This document shows, one piece after another, positions 25,111 through 36,346 of a stretch of 64,000 nt of DNA. The stretch comes from Cyathus striatus. Taxonomy: Eukaryota > Basidiomycota > Agaricomycetes > Agaricales > Nidulariaceae. Position 1 is the first letter of the stretch. The number at the start of each line of letters is the position of its first letter. The position numbers and the translations under genes are program-made. Location of the stretch: positions 1-64,000 of the forward strand of contig JAOVFP010000010.1 in the NCBI GenBank assembly GCA_025738555.1, written 5' to 3'. The notes under the pieces were generated by a model. The model was not told the origin of the DNA. It ran no database searches and was given only the letters and a program-made list of their open reading frames with translations.

Positions 25111-26476
25111 ATGGGACTATCGAGTCTTATATTCGCCTCGCTAGCGGCTGTTGGCCTTCTGGCGAATAGTGCAGTATGTGCTGGCCCACCCGCAGGACCC
25201 AACGCAGCAGGACATTGGGTCGACACTTGGGTCTCTATGCCTCAGCTAACAGAACCAGCGAACCTTCCCCCACCACCCTTCAACCAAACGGGCATCGTAT
25301 TCAAAAACTCCACCATTCGCCAAACCATTCACACGTCCATTGGAGCAGACCAGATCCGTCTGCGAATCTCCAACGTCTTCGGTGGCTCCGATTTGCCTAT
25401 TACTGCGGTGACAGTCGCCCTTCCTGCCGGTGGGCTTGCTGGAACAAGTGCCATACAGCCTGGAACGCTTCAGACAGTGACATTTAGCGGAAATGACTCT
25501 GTAGTTATACCGAATGGCGCTTTGGTCGTTTCAGATCCCCTTACTTTCAGCGTGAAGCCCCAATCGATGCTGACGGTTACGCTTTACACTGCGCAGGGCC
25601 AGACTACGAACAGCATCACTTCCCACCCCGGTAGTAGGACCACAACTTTCTTCACATTCGGGAACTCTGTCAGTGCCACAAATTTAACGGGTGCTTCGAA
25701 CGTGGCACATTGGTACTTCTTGAGTGCATTAGAGGCGTGGGCACCTCCCGACGTTGGTGCGCTTGCGATCGTGGGAGACAGTATAACCGACGGAAGGGGG
25801 AGCACGGACAACGCGAATAACAGGTTTGTGATAACCATCCTTCTATTTCCACTGTAGCTTACGACGAAACGTTTGATTTAGATGGCCAGATCTTGTACTT
25901 GCCAAGATGCAAAAAAACCCTGCCACCAAGAACATCGCCGTGGTGAATCAAGCAGCAGGAGGCAACCGTATCCTGGCAGATGGTTTGGGCCCTAATGCAC
26001 TAGGTCGCATCGACCGAGACGTCCTTGCACAATCTGGTGTAAAATACGCCATGATATTCGAGGGAGTCAACGACATCGGTACCGCACCAGCCACAGTTGC
26101 TGACCAGCAAGCCATCGGTGACCGGGTAATCTGGTCCTTAAAGCAAATAGCAACCAGAGTACACACCTTGAACATTCCAATGTTCGCAGCCACCATCACA
26201 CCATTCAGCGGAAACGCAAGCATTCAGCCCTACTCTAGCCCCATCCGCGAGGCAACGCGCATTCGAGTGAACGATTTCATTCGTAATAGTGGAACGTTTG
26301 ACGCTGTCGTTGATTTCGACAAGATTTTGGCTGATCCTGCTATTCCGAGCCAGCTTAACCCCAAGTTTGACTCTGGCGACTTTTTACATCCGAATCCAGC
26401 AGGATATCAGGCAGTTGCAGATGCGTTCCCGTTGGATATATTTGATATTAAGGAGCCGCGTAATAATTTCTCGTAG
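25111..26476 (+). CDS. Secreted SGNH/GDSL-type hydrolase (435 aa, 2 exons)
   Basis: Exons 25,111-25,823 and 25,882-26,476 (1,308 nt); the intron runs from GTTTGT to TTTAG. Residues 1-24 are a signal peptide (hydrophobic core LIFASLAAVGLLANSAVCA), so the product should be secreted. An N-terminal beta-rich domain (about 30-200) precedes the SGNH core. Block I is GDSITDG with catalytic Ser at about 224. Block II is the Gly in QAAGGNR (about 261-267), block III is GVND (about 299-302) and block V is DFLHPNPAGY with Asp about 404 and His about 407. All catalytic positions are present. The layout matches fungal GDSL lipase/esterases related to acetyl-xylan or rhamnogalacturonan acetylesterases; the substrate cannot be told from sequence. 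It stands alone with its own promoter. Confidence 0.9.
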
Positions 26477-26879
26477 TTCGCGATAAAATTTCGAATAACA
26501 CTTGTATTTGGAGAGTATAAACTTAAATCGTATTCGAGATTCATGAGGGGAACCGACAGGAATTTCCTGCGAACGTAGACAGAAGCTTTGGATGTTTGCC
26601 TTTTAGAATAGAAAGTGGAACTGCGATGAACATAAACTGTGTGTAGCAGGTCCCCTACCCTCAGCTGTACATTCCTCCGTGGCGGCGTGAATCCCGGAAC
26701 AATCCCAGAAGTACTTGATTAGTGCCTAACCCAGAAATAAAAGTTATTACTTATACTGTACTTATAAGTTGTGTTGCTAAGTATTTCTTGAGTGTAGACC
26801 AAGTTGGAGTTGGTGGGCGGCGCTGACCGCTTTCTTTACCACAATTTAGTGAGAACGGTTAATACGCTAAAATAAACAA
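26477..26879. other. Spacer between SGNH gene and tRNA-Leu
   Basis: Contains the 3' region of the hydrolase gene and the upstream flank of the tRNA gene. No repeat or open frame is supported. Confidence 0.4.
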
Positions 26880-26959
26880 GGCAACATGGCCGAGCGGTCT
26901 AAGGCGCCAGAATCAGGATCTGGTCTTTCGGGGCGTGAGTTCGAATCTCACTGTTGTCA
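26880..26959 (+). tRNA. tRNA-Leu, anticodon CAG
   Basis: The acceptor stem pairs GGCAACA at the 5' end with TGTTGTC at the 3' end, followed by discriminator A. The D arm carries TGGCCGAGCGGTCTAAGGC, a strong A box for class II tRNAs. The anticodon stem CCAGA/TCTGG encloses loop ATCAGGA, giving anticodon CAG for CUG leucine codons. A variable arm (TCTTTCGGGGC) and the T arm with GGTTCGAATC-like B box (GAGTTCGAATCTC) follow. No intron is present. A run of T residues near 26,978-26,985 would serve as the Pol III terminator. Confidence 0.93.
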
Positions 26960-27033
26960 TGATAGGTCGGTATTAACTTTTTTTTGAAATTCTAGGCACT
27001 ACGCACCATACTGTCACAATAAACCGCTGCTAT

Positions 27034-29119
27034 ATGGCGTTCAAACTGCACATTTATTCGGGTGCCGCGCCACTTCTTGATGTCAGCGCGCCCTTTGGGG
27101 GACCTTGCTTAGCGCTACTTTTCGTTGGTATCGCGCCACTTTCTCTTGACTTTGTCTCAACTTGCCGCCACTTTCTCAGTTCATCCAAGCGCTACTTTGT
27201 TTTTTTTTGTCCCGCGCGCCACTTTCTGAGTTCACTCAGCACTACTTTTTGTAGCCAGATAGCTTAAGTACTCCAAAAATATCAACAATTACTAAGTTAA
27301 ATCAAATATATTATATACTACTAGAAATAATACTAGTCTACAGTGTCTTTTAATTGTATAAAATACTTATTTTTTAACCAAAGGTGGTATGAGAGCGTGG
27401 GCGTATAAGTAGACCACATTACATAAAAGGTAGGAGCGAACAATGTACCGGCAATCCCGAACACTACAGGATGCGTCAAACCCCAATAAAGACAAAACAC
27501 CTGGGTGAACCCCGGCAACGACAACAGAAAGACACCTATCTGAGAAATGCTTCGCAGCAAGCCATGTACGTACTTTTCTGCATGCATGAGTACAGCCCTC
27601 CTAGCCACAGCTCCCTTCGAAGAGTGGATGATTTCAGTAATGGCAACCAAAGGCACGAGAAGACAGAAGGTGGGGCTGAATATAAGAACACAGAGCGCTA
27701 AAGTTCATCATAGCCGGGCGATAATGGTGAAGTATGAACCACATGCATCCTGTCCCATGAATACATTGAAAATAAAAAATATGTCAGTACTTACTTGGTG
27801 GGAGAAGTTATAATTGAGCACTAACCTATGAGAACAGAGAACCATAAACCAACTAGAGCAATTCACATTCGCTCGTTTCCGACAATCTCACAACCCAAGC
27901 TAGAAATGGAGCGACTAGAAGAGAGACAGAATGAGTATAGAGGCCAAGATGATCGAGCGCAGAGGAAGCACAGCACAGAGCGCTCTTGAGGCTTGACTGG
28001 GACTGCTGGCAATGGCAGCAGAAGACGAAATGCTAGCTTGAGTGCTGGCAATGGAGGCTGCTGGCAAACAATGCAAACTAACACGTACATAAGAGTATAT
28101 ATTTGTGTCTATTTAAGACCACGTGCGTAATGTTGATTCTACTCTGTCGCTTACCGCTTGAAACGCAACGCCAAACATCTACACTCGCCTACACTCTTTC
28201 CCATTGTCCTACATTGTCTTTCCCCATTTCCTCTGTGTTCTCTACATACCAACTTCTCGAAGCCTTAACCATAACGTCCTATTCCTTCCCCGAATGCTAC
28301 CATCAAATAGACAGACTCACAATTCTTTATTTCAGATTACTTCGACATAATGTATGGCCAGTGGCCTCTGGTTCATGGCTAGTAGGATTTTTGTGGTGCA
28401 GATTAAAACGTGTGTATATATGCAAAAGTTTTTGTTTTTTCTACACCATTTACTTATGTATATCAGACCCCTCCTCCCCGCGGCACCCCCTCCCTATACG
28501 GTGTGCCCCTGGTCCCCAGGGACACATTTCGGCTACATGCCTCCTCCAGCACCTTATACAGGATGAAGGAGAGCCGCTCAGTCGAGTGTTATGACCCCAC
28601 TTCCCCGCTTGTTCCCCGCTTGTCTACCATATCGACACATCGTTTCGCGGCACTCAGCTCGGGATCTCATCACTTATGCATATCCGATGGATTGCCGGTG
28701 CATTGCGCATTGTTTGCTCCCGCCTTTTACGTAATACGGTCTACTTATACGCCCTCGCTCTCATACCACCTTTGGTTAAAAAATAAGTATTTTATACAAT
28801 TAAAAGACACTGTAGACTAGTATTATTTCTAGTAGTATATAATATATTTGATTTAACTTAGTAATTGTTGATATTTTTGGAGTACTTAAGCTATCTGGCT
28901 ACAAAAAGTAGTGCTGAGTGAACTCAGAAAGTGGCGCGTGGGACAAAAAAAAACAAAGTAGCGCTTGGATGAACTGAGAAAGTGGCGGCAAGTTGAGACA
29001 AAGTCAAGAGAAAGTGGCGCAGTACCAACGAAAAGTAGCGCTAAGCAAGGTCTCCCAAAGGGCGCGCTGACATCAAGAAGTGGCGCGGCACCCGAATAAA
29101 TGTGCAGTGTGAACGCCAT
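27034..29119. mobile_element. Non-autonomous element with long terminal inverted repeats (about 430 bp arms)
   Basis: The sequence at 27,034-27,463 recurs in inverse orientation at 28,693-29,119 with few differences; both ends read ATGGCGTTCA inward. Each arm is studded with alternating GCGCCACTT and AGCGCTACTTT motifs (about four and three copies), which look like subterminal transposase-binding repeats. The 1.2 kb loop has no transposase-like protein. No convincing target-site duplication is seen, although GCTAT lies near both ends. The element begins 75 bp past the tRNA-Leu gene. Apparent proteins read from the arms (starting MAFKLHIYSG and its mirror copy) are a consequence of the repeat, not genes. 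Superfamily is not assigned. Confidence 0.8.
28440..28566 (+). other. Proline-rich reading-frame fragment inside the inverted-repeat element
   Basis: Within the loop a stretch reads PPPYTVCPWSPGTHFGYMPP, which has a composition unlike the surrounding AT-rich element and could be a captured host exon. There is no start codon with context, no splice evidence and no recognised homologue, so this is only a candidate capture. Confidence 0.2.
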
Positions 29120-29335
29120 AAAGCTATGCATGCATCTACTGAGGATAGCCTTCGAGTTTGTAGTATATATTAAGTACTAGATATTTATGACTTCGAGTCC
29201 GAATACTGGATCATTTCGACCGATTGTTCACTGACATTTTTTGTGACCGAAATTTTCAGTTGATTGTTCTGTTCGTAGCCTATTTTAGTGTGTGACATCA
29301 TTCAAATTTGTTCGTACCCTTTAGGACTGAACTAT

Positions 29336-30213
29336 GGGACTTGCTAAGAACAAAACCAAGTAAGTATTTCTATAATTGACAAACAATAAGTACCAATACT
29401 AATACTGTAACAATGACTAGTATTTATTTAGTAATTATTACTGCAGTGCTGAGATATTGCTAGTAGAGAATACACACAACAAACACTTTGCTTATAGAAT
29501 TTGAGGTGAGTACTGTACATCATTTTTATCCAATCAACATGAGATATAATATTTAAAAGACAAAATATAGCTGCAAACCTATTTCACTCCGAAATTCCCC
29601 CAAATATACACCATACACTGTTACCTAGTGCAATGATCACCTCAGACAGGCCTAAATTGGGTTCATGTAAATATGGTACATCCTGATTTTTGTAACAATT
29701 AGAATATGCCATAAAATATGTAATGTGTCAGATGCATTAGAAAATTCTAAATTGGGTAATACATCTGCTTATTGTTCCAATTGTTTCATGCCGATTTTAC
29801 CTGTGCAACATGAACCGAGCCTCCGAAAATTTTCCGATTGGCCTAGGAACAGATGGGGTCATGGATCTTATTGTAAATATGTTGCATGGATTGGTCAGTT
29901 TTCCTATTCTTGCACATATTCTAGATTTGCTCACACATCAGTCAGATAACATATTTTAATATCTATTCTAATTGTTAAGTAAATCGGGTTGTACCATATT
30001 TACAGTGATCCGATCCACCCTTGTCTGAGGTGGATGATGATACAGGAGCTTCTTAACTTTCCATTTCCACAACAGGATTTGACCACATCGACAGCTCTAC
30101 TGGTTGTGACTTATTTTTTGGACTTCAACTCGCAACAGATGCAGAGAGCACAGTTGTTGGAATGATTGATACATTACTAACTGACACAACTCCAGAACTT
30201 AGGTGGGGGGAGA
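29336..30213 (+). pseudogene. Fragment of an unrecognised gene interrupted by a 395-bp element
   Basis: An ATG at about 29,341 (MGLAKNKT) ends at a GTAAGT donor. A coding-like exon follows (AEILLVENTHNKHFAYR, near 29,450-29,505), then GTGAGT and, after an AAAAG acceptor near 29,561, an exon reading NIAANLFHSEIPPNIHHTLL. The 395-bp element at 29,638-30,032 splits this exon; taking it out with one GAT copy rejoins the frame into MIQELLNFPFPQQDLTTSTA and on to about 30,165, where a TGA ends it. A stop at the end of the second exon (ATT TGA before the donor) suggests decay independent of the insertion. It may be the 5' part of the MYND-family gene at 36,347 on the same strand, or a separate gene; this cannot be decided here. 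Confidence 0.45.
29638..30032 (+). mobile_element. 395-bp MITE, copy 1 of a two-copy family
   Basis: Terminal inverted repeats begin CACCTCAGACA on both ends and remain recognisable for about 70 bp (a TGTAAATATGGTACA block on each side). A 3-bp direct repeat GAT flanks it at 29,635-29,637 and 30,033-30,035. The whole element matches 45,115-45,509 in reverse orientation, and both copies are exactly 395 bp. It has no coding capacity and depends on a transposase elsewhere. The superfamily is unclear; a 3-bp duplication fits PIF/Harbinger or CMC-like elements, but GAT and ATA are not the usual TWA target. Confidence 0.88.
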
Positions 30214-32743
30214 GGAAAAAATTTAAAAACACTATGTATTCTACAGAAGCTTGAGAAGAACATTAGAACTGTGCATACAGTTAATAAGGAAAAAAATGAT
30301 TTTTTGTATCTAATTTTGGCCTTTTTTGTTTCACTGAACCTTTGTTCAGTGCTCCTCGGGGCATGTGACATTTGTCAAAATTGTTCTGTTTCTAGATGTC
30401 ATGTGACACATGACTGAACAATCAGTCAAAATGATCCAGTATGCTAGTAAGAAGTTCGCTATGTTTATTGCCCATTTCAGCCTGTTAGATTACAAATGTA
30501 GGCCATTGAAGCCAATTTAGGTAGAATTTGGCTATTCCTTAATGTAATGTCTAAGGTTTAAAATATATAGCTGTATAAAAGGTCCTCAACATTCAATGTT
30601 CACAGAACCTTCCTCTCAGACAACATCTCTAGCTTGAGCCCAGACAAGGGATGGGTCTGCACAGTATACAAGTATGAAAATTCATTTTTTTAGAGATCTA
30701 ATACCCAGAATGTCAGCCTTCCTCTCATTTGATGACAGAAAGAGAATGAAACCTCTCAACCAACTGTCAGGCCAATTATCGATACATGCACATTCAATGC
30801 TAAGTGGAACCACTCTCTCATCTCAGTGCCCTTCCTCAACTGCGTGAATGCTCAGCCAATAGCAGGGTTTGGAGGGTAGTAGTTGGTACAGGGTGAGTTG
30901 GGATGGTTGGAGTTGTAGGGGTTTTGGCCTACTGGTAAGTGAGGATGAGGTGATAACTTGAAGGTAAGGACATGGTAGTGGGATCGACATGGTGGGTGTG
31001 GTAGGTTGAGGTGTTGTGAATGGAAGGAAATGAGGGACAAAGGGGAGTTGCAAGATAATATGGATAAGTATGTAGGATGAATCATTGGCAGGGGCCTGTA
31101 ATTATGGTAGTGTGTATTTACATGTACATACTTATAAAATCTAATAATATATAATAATATATATTATATGCACTTATATCTATCCCCTCCCAGCCCCTTG
31201 AAGAATGTCATGTCTTGATTCTCGAATATCTGCAATTAATTCCACCATTAGGGTATATACTGCTTACTATAAAAGTACTTCAGTTGATAAGATTGACAAG
31301 GATTGAAACGTTGATGGGACAATGGACCCATCACATGGTGAGAGTGAGATGTCACTTAGCCTTGAGCTGAAAGAGGGAGGCATATGGTTTAGGAACACCA
31401 TAGCACACTGCCAGATCTCCTGGTTAATTATGTCTTTAAAACACAACCATGCCTAAATATAATTTGTGTTAATATTGTCTTTCTTAATTGTCAATGACTG
31501 TACTCACATTACATGTTGTCAATACTTTAAATAGTACAAATCCACGGTTATATGTTTCTCATTGTGTCTCCAAGTTATATTAAGAAGATTAAGACATTCC
31601 ATAAGTAGGCCTGGATACTAGCTTGGACCACATTTGCATGTTAAAGTCGCTGGTTGAACTCAAAATGCTCAGGAATATAATCTTTGACTGAAGAACAAAA
31701 ACATAATTGGGGCCAAAGCATCCTCACCTGAGTTTCAATTTTCCAATGTCACCATTAAACAGGAGCTATAATCAAGCTATAATACATGACTCGAGACCCA
31801 TAGCTCCCTTTCTAGCTTTGACAATGAGTGTTAATAAATTACTATTCACACTAACACATCTTTAATTGAAGCTAAACATATGTTTAGACCAGTGATTTTG
31901 GTTTTTCAGCTTGGATCATGCCACAGCAAACAATTGACGTTCCAGTACAATCTAAAGTCAGTCATTCCAGTAACCTTCCAGTCATGATTCCAGTTCCAAA
32001 CATGTGTATATATAACTTACCGGCTTGTTATAACAAAGGAAATGTGACACAGGTGGCCTCAGAATGATGAGCTGGCTTGGCCTAACATGAGGACAGCATG
32101 TCTGTCCAAACAGCATGTGAAAATATTTCTGGAGAGGGCTGGAAACATAATAAAATGGTTCTCAGTATGTAAATGAAATAAATGTAGGTCACAAATGTTG
32201 ATTTTTATAATACAGAGGAAGTGTGGAATAGTTTTAGTAACAATATACAATTGAACCAATGCATTTTCTTTCACAAAGACAACTGAATATTACACCCTCT
32301 GTTGGAACTAACCACCCTTATTATTGTAGGTATTTCATACCACTTATATTTCACTCAAAAAATTAGTGGGATTTGCCTGTTGCAAACTGTACACCCAACC
32401 AACTTACCACTTCTTCAATACCTGCCATGTAGAGGAATCAGCTATATAATCCACCAGGTTTAGTATAGCTGTATTCTATAAAATCATGGCAATTCCTTAG
32501 TTCTCTGATATTCTCTACACTACAACACCGACACCACCTTTTGTTTTTAAAAAAAAGCAGAACAGGAGAATAATTGGACCTGGAATGCCTGCTCCTTTAC
32601 AATGTAAGCTACAGTAACCACTATGAGATGGAAAGAAAATTACTTATTATCCCTATATACTATTAGAGGTGCATAGTTGAAACATTTCAATGAGACAAAG
32701 AAAAAAATAGATGGTTGACAAGGAGAAAAGATAAAGTGGATAA
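30214..32743. other. AT-rich region with decayed coding scraps
   Basis: No intact gene. A short stretch near 30,708-30,785 reads RMSAFLSFDDRKRMKPLNQL in one frame and could be an exon remnant of the neighbouring broken gene. The tract around 31,135-31,180 is a near-pure AT run (TATAATAATATATATTATATG). Base composition is markedly lower in G+C than in the flanking core genes. Confidence 0.35.
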
Positions 32744-33054
32744 CATATCTAAGGGCACATAGAAAATTCTGGGCATGCACAAAAGTGAGTGTGATTGAGT
32801 GTGCCACACTCAAGGCCAAATTTTCATGCACAAAAGTGAGTGTGATTGAGTGTGTCACACTCAAGATATTTATTTTAGTTCTAAATGGTCCATTTGTGGG
32901 TCAAAAAGAGTGTAAATCAAATGTACATACTAGTGTTGTATGGCTGTGTTATATTGTGAATGTGAGTGATGTTTCTAATCAAGATATGAGTCAAATCTTG
33001 AAGAATAATATTTATACTTCACACTCAAACATGTGTGTGCATGCTCATGTTCAC

Positions 33055-33490
33055 ACTCAAGTTAAAGGACATTGAGTGTGAATAGGAATACCAATTATAC
33101 TCATGCTCAAGTTGAATGCAAGTGTAATATTTGTGAGTGTGAGTAAGAATACCAATCATGCTCATGCTCAAGTTAAAGGACATTGAGTGTGAGTGTAACA
33201 CTTGTGAGTGTGAATAGAAATACCAATTATACTCATGCTCAAGTTGAATGCAAGTGTAATATTTGTGAGTGTGAGTAAGAATACCAATCACACTCGCACT
33301 CAAGTTAAAGGACATTGAGTGTGAGTGTAATACTTGTGAGCATGAATAGGAATACCAATTATACTCACACTCAAGTTGAATGCAAGTGTAATATTTGTGA
33401 GCATGAGTAAGAATACCAATCACACTCACACTCAAGTTAAAGGACATTGAGTGTGAGTGTAATACTTGTGAGTGTGAATAGGAATTGATA
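33055..33490. repeat. Satellite array 1, unit about 60-70 bp
   Basis: Tandem units alternate between two forms. One reads CTCAAGTTAAAGGACATTGA then GTGTGAGTGTAATACTTGTG, the other CAAGTTGAATGCAAGTGTAA then TATTTGTGAGTGTGAGTAAG, each followed by AATACCAATYA and CTCAYRCTCAAG. The units lie wholly inside the 3.2-kb element. Confidence 0.85.
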
Positions 33491-34669
33491 CACATGTAAA
33501 AAGAATGTAATGTACCTAATTTTAAATTCATTACATCTCAATTTTGAGATGCCAATACTGAGTGTGTTGAGCAAGGAAACAGCAGGGAGGGGCTGAGTTC
33601 CCGTGCTGCCTCCCATAATTAAACAAGAGATAAAATAAAACCTATTAAAAAACATATAGCTCTGTGTTAGTATTGGTTTAAAACACTTTAAACAAATATA
33701 ATACAAAACACTTTACCCTTCTAAAAATGACATTGTGTTCTATATACAAGTATCAAAAGCCCAGAACAGACACCTGACTATGACAAAGTCAGCATGTGAT
33801 ATGAAATATGGAGAATGACAGAACACAGACTTACTGAAATCCCTGAGATCTAGACCCAGATCCAACAAACACAAGACCAGTAGGCTTGCATGGAACAATA
33901 ACGACAATGACAAGACAACAAAACAATGGGACAGTGAGACAGAGGGAGAGCATGAGAAGTGGGGAAAGGAATAAAGAATGGAACAAGAATGAGTACCTCA
34001 ACAGTCAGGAGTTCATGTGGAAGTGGAAAACTGACCTGAGAGGCCAAAATAAATGAAATTGATATGAGCAGCTGGTGCTGCTGCATTGGCAGATTACCTG
34101 ATTAGGAAGGTAACTGATGGGACACTCAAATGAGCATGCATTGCAGAAAGGGGGTGCGTTGGGGTATGAGCATGATTGGCTGACCGCTGTCAGGGCACTG
34201 ACACAGCATTGCCTTATATATGGACCAGTGAAATATCCAGAAGATAAATCATGTTTTATTACTATGCAATTTGTAAGTAAGTAGCTAGGAAAATGTATAT
34301 AGTAGAGCAAGAGGGAAGAAAGAAGGCAGGAACTGCCAGGCATTCTTCCCTCCCATGGATAGGGTGGTTCAGACAAGATACAGACTAGAATCAGAATTAT
34401 TTATGAGACATTTTGATACTGAATTATGTACTGAGTTTGCTGAAATTGAAATCTGAATACCTTGAAGTTGGAATACCTTGATGTGTTCTAAGAATAAAAC
34501 CAAGTTAAACTGATCTATAAATAACTTGTTCTATATTTGAAATTGATACCATTGTGCCCCTCAAACTTACTGAATCTACACCTCGGGATATTAAGTTTAT
34601 AATACTATTTAGGATTTCTATTCTAAGTTTTAAGTATTACTTAAAACTCATCATGTGACTCAACAGAAT

Positions 34670-35245
34670 ACCACACTCATACTCAAGTTAAAGGACATTG
34701 AGTGTGAGTGTAATACTTGTGAGTGTGAATAGGAATACCACACTCATGCTCAAGTTAAAGGACATTGAGTGTGAGTGTAATACTTGTGAGTGTGAATAGG
34801 AATACCAATTATACTCATGCTCAAGTTAAAGTGCATTGAGCATGAGTGTAATATTTGTGAGCATGAATAGAAATACCAATCACACTCATGCTCAAGTTAA
34901 AGGACATTGAGCATGAGTGTAATACTTGTGAGTGTGAATAGAAATACCAATCACACTCATGCTCAAGTTGAGTACAAGTGTAATATTTGTGAGCATGAGT
35001 AAGAATACCAATCATGCTCATGCTCAAGTTAAATACAAGTGTAATATTTGTGAGCATGAGTAAGAATACCAATCACACTCATGCTCAAGTGAAATACAAG
35101 TGTAATATTTGTGAGCATGAGTAAAAATGCCAATCATGCTCACACTCAAGTTAAAGGACATTGAGTGCAAGTGTAAATAAGTATTATAAATGTGATAGAA
35201 TACTTATCATGCTCATGCTCAAATCAAAGGGCATTGAGCATGAGT
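34670..35245. repeat. Satellite array 2, same unit as array 1
   Basis: About eight further units of the same CAAGTTAAAGGACATTGAG / AATACCAATCACACTCATGC repeat, separated from array 1 by about 1.2 kb of non-repetitive sequence inside the same element. GTG/CAT transitions between units (TGAGTGTGA versus TGAGCATGA) show parallel C-to-T and G-to-A divergence. Confidence 0.85.
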
Positions 35246-36346
35246 GTAAATATAATACTGATATGCAGTTATACTATGCAAATATGTGTGATAGGTAGTA
35301 ATCTATCCTGTATTGCTCCCTGCTTCATTGTGAATTTCCCTGCTTTGTTATTAAGCCCCCTTCCTTGTTCTGAAGTTCCCTACTTCGCTGTAAAGCTCCA
35401 TTCTTTGTTTTGAATTTCCCAAGGTCTCTGCTTCGCTGTGAATCCCCCTGCCTTGTTCTGAAATTTCCTGCTTCATTGTAAAGCTTCTTGTAATTTTATG
35501 AGCCCCCTGCTTTATTATAAACTTCCCCTGTTTCTACTGTTCAATATATACCATTCTCTAGCTCTATAAATTTTTAACTGTTAGTCTGAATTACTGCTAC
35601 ACTCTCTGAGTCATTTTTTCAACTTGTAGATCATATGTACACTCTCTGAATCATTTATATACACTCTAAGTCATATTTAAACACTCTGGATCATTGGTAT
35701 ACATTTTAAATCAATATACACTCATAAAGAAGACAATAACAATGAAATATATATAAAACCCACTGGTGTTCTTCAATTATTACATTACAGTGCTTAGTAT
35801 ATACCAAATTGTATTAAAAACATGCTTTACTATGCCAATTATTCAGTATGTAGTTGATATAAGACAGCCAGTTGGCTCACGCTCATATAAGGATTATTCA
35901 CACTCACATATAGAATATTCATGCACAGGGTCAAAATTTTACACTCAACTCACACTCACTTTTGTGTGTGCCTGGAATTTTCTTGCTGCCCCATATCTAA
36001 ATACTGATTTTAAAGTTAAAGGGAAATAACATAACCCTGCATACATTTCTTGCAGGAGGATACAAGATATGTCAGTAAAGAGGTGTGATGCAATTAGAAC
36101 ACACCGAATGATGCTACTGTGTGGAAGACCTTCCAATTACAAAGGAATCTGCCATGTGTTCAATGAAACTAGTTCAATTCTTATCAATGATATAAGCAAG
36201 ACAGCCCACCTATATCCTTTGTATTTGCAAGCTGGTACATGTGTAGTACATGTGTTTGGAATCAGAATGGTAACTGGAAAGTTATTGGAATGACCAACTT
36301 TTGACAGTACTGGAACATCAATTGTTCACTGTGTGCATTTCAGTCC

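Larger units (their letters stand above)
32753..35991. mobile_element. 3.2-kb Mutator-like (MULE-type) element carrying satellite arrays
   Basis: Ends are inverted repeats: GGGCACATAGAAAATTC at the left and, reversed, GGGCAGCAAGAAAATTC at the right, extending through CACAAAAGTGAGTGTGA for about 45 bp. A 9-bp direct repeat CATATCTAA flanks the element at 32,744-32,752 and 35,992-36,000. Nine-base duplications with long inverted repeats point to the Mutator superfamily. No transposase is seen. Much of the interior is built from GAGTGTGA-rich satellite units related to the terminal repeat itself. Minus-strand frames through those arrays (HSQVLHSHSMSFNLS-type peptides) are repeat translations. 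Confidence 0.85.

Noticed and set aside
27333..27656. 107-codon minus-strand membrane-like protein in the inverted-repeat element
   Set aside because: Half of it lies in the inverted arm and is mirrored at the other end of the element; no family match and no splice or start support.
33025..33531. 168-codon minus-strand frame with HSQVLHSHSMSFNLS repeats
   Set aside because: Translation of the GAGTGTGA satellite inside the 3.2-kb element; no start context and no conservation beyond the DNA repeat.
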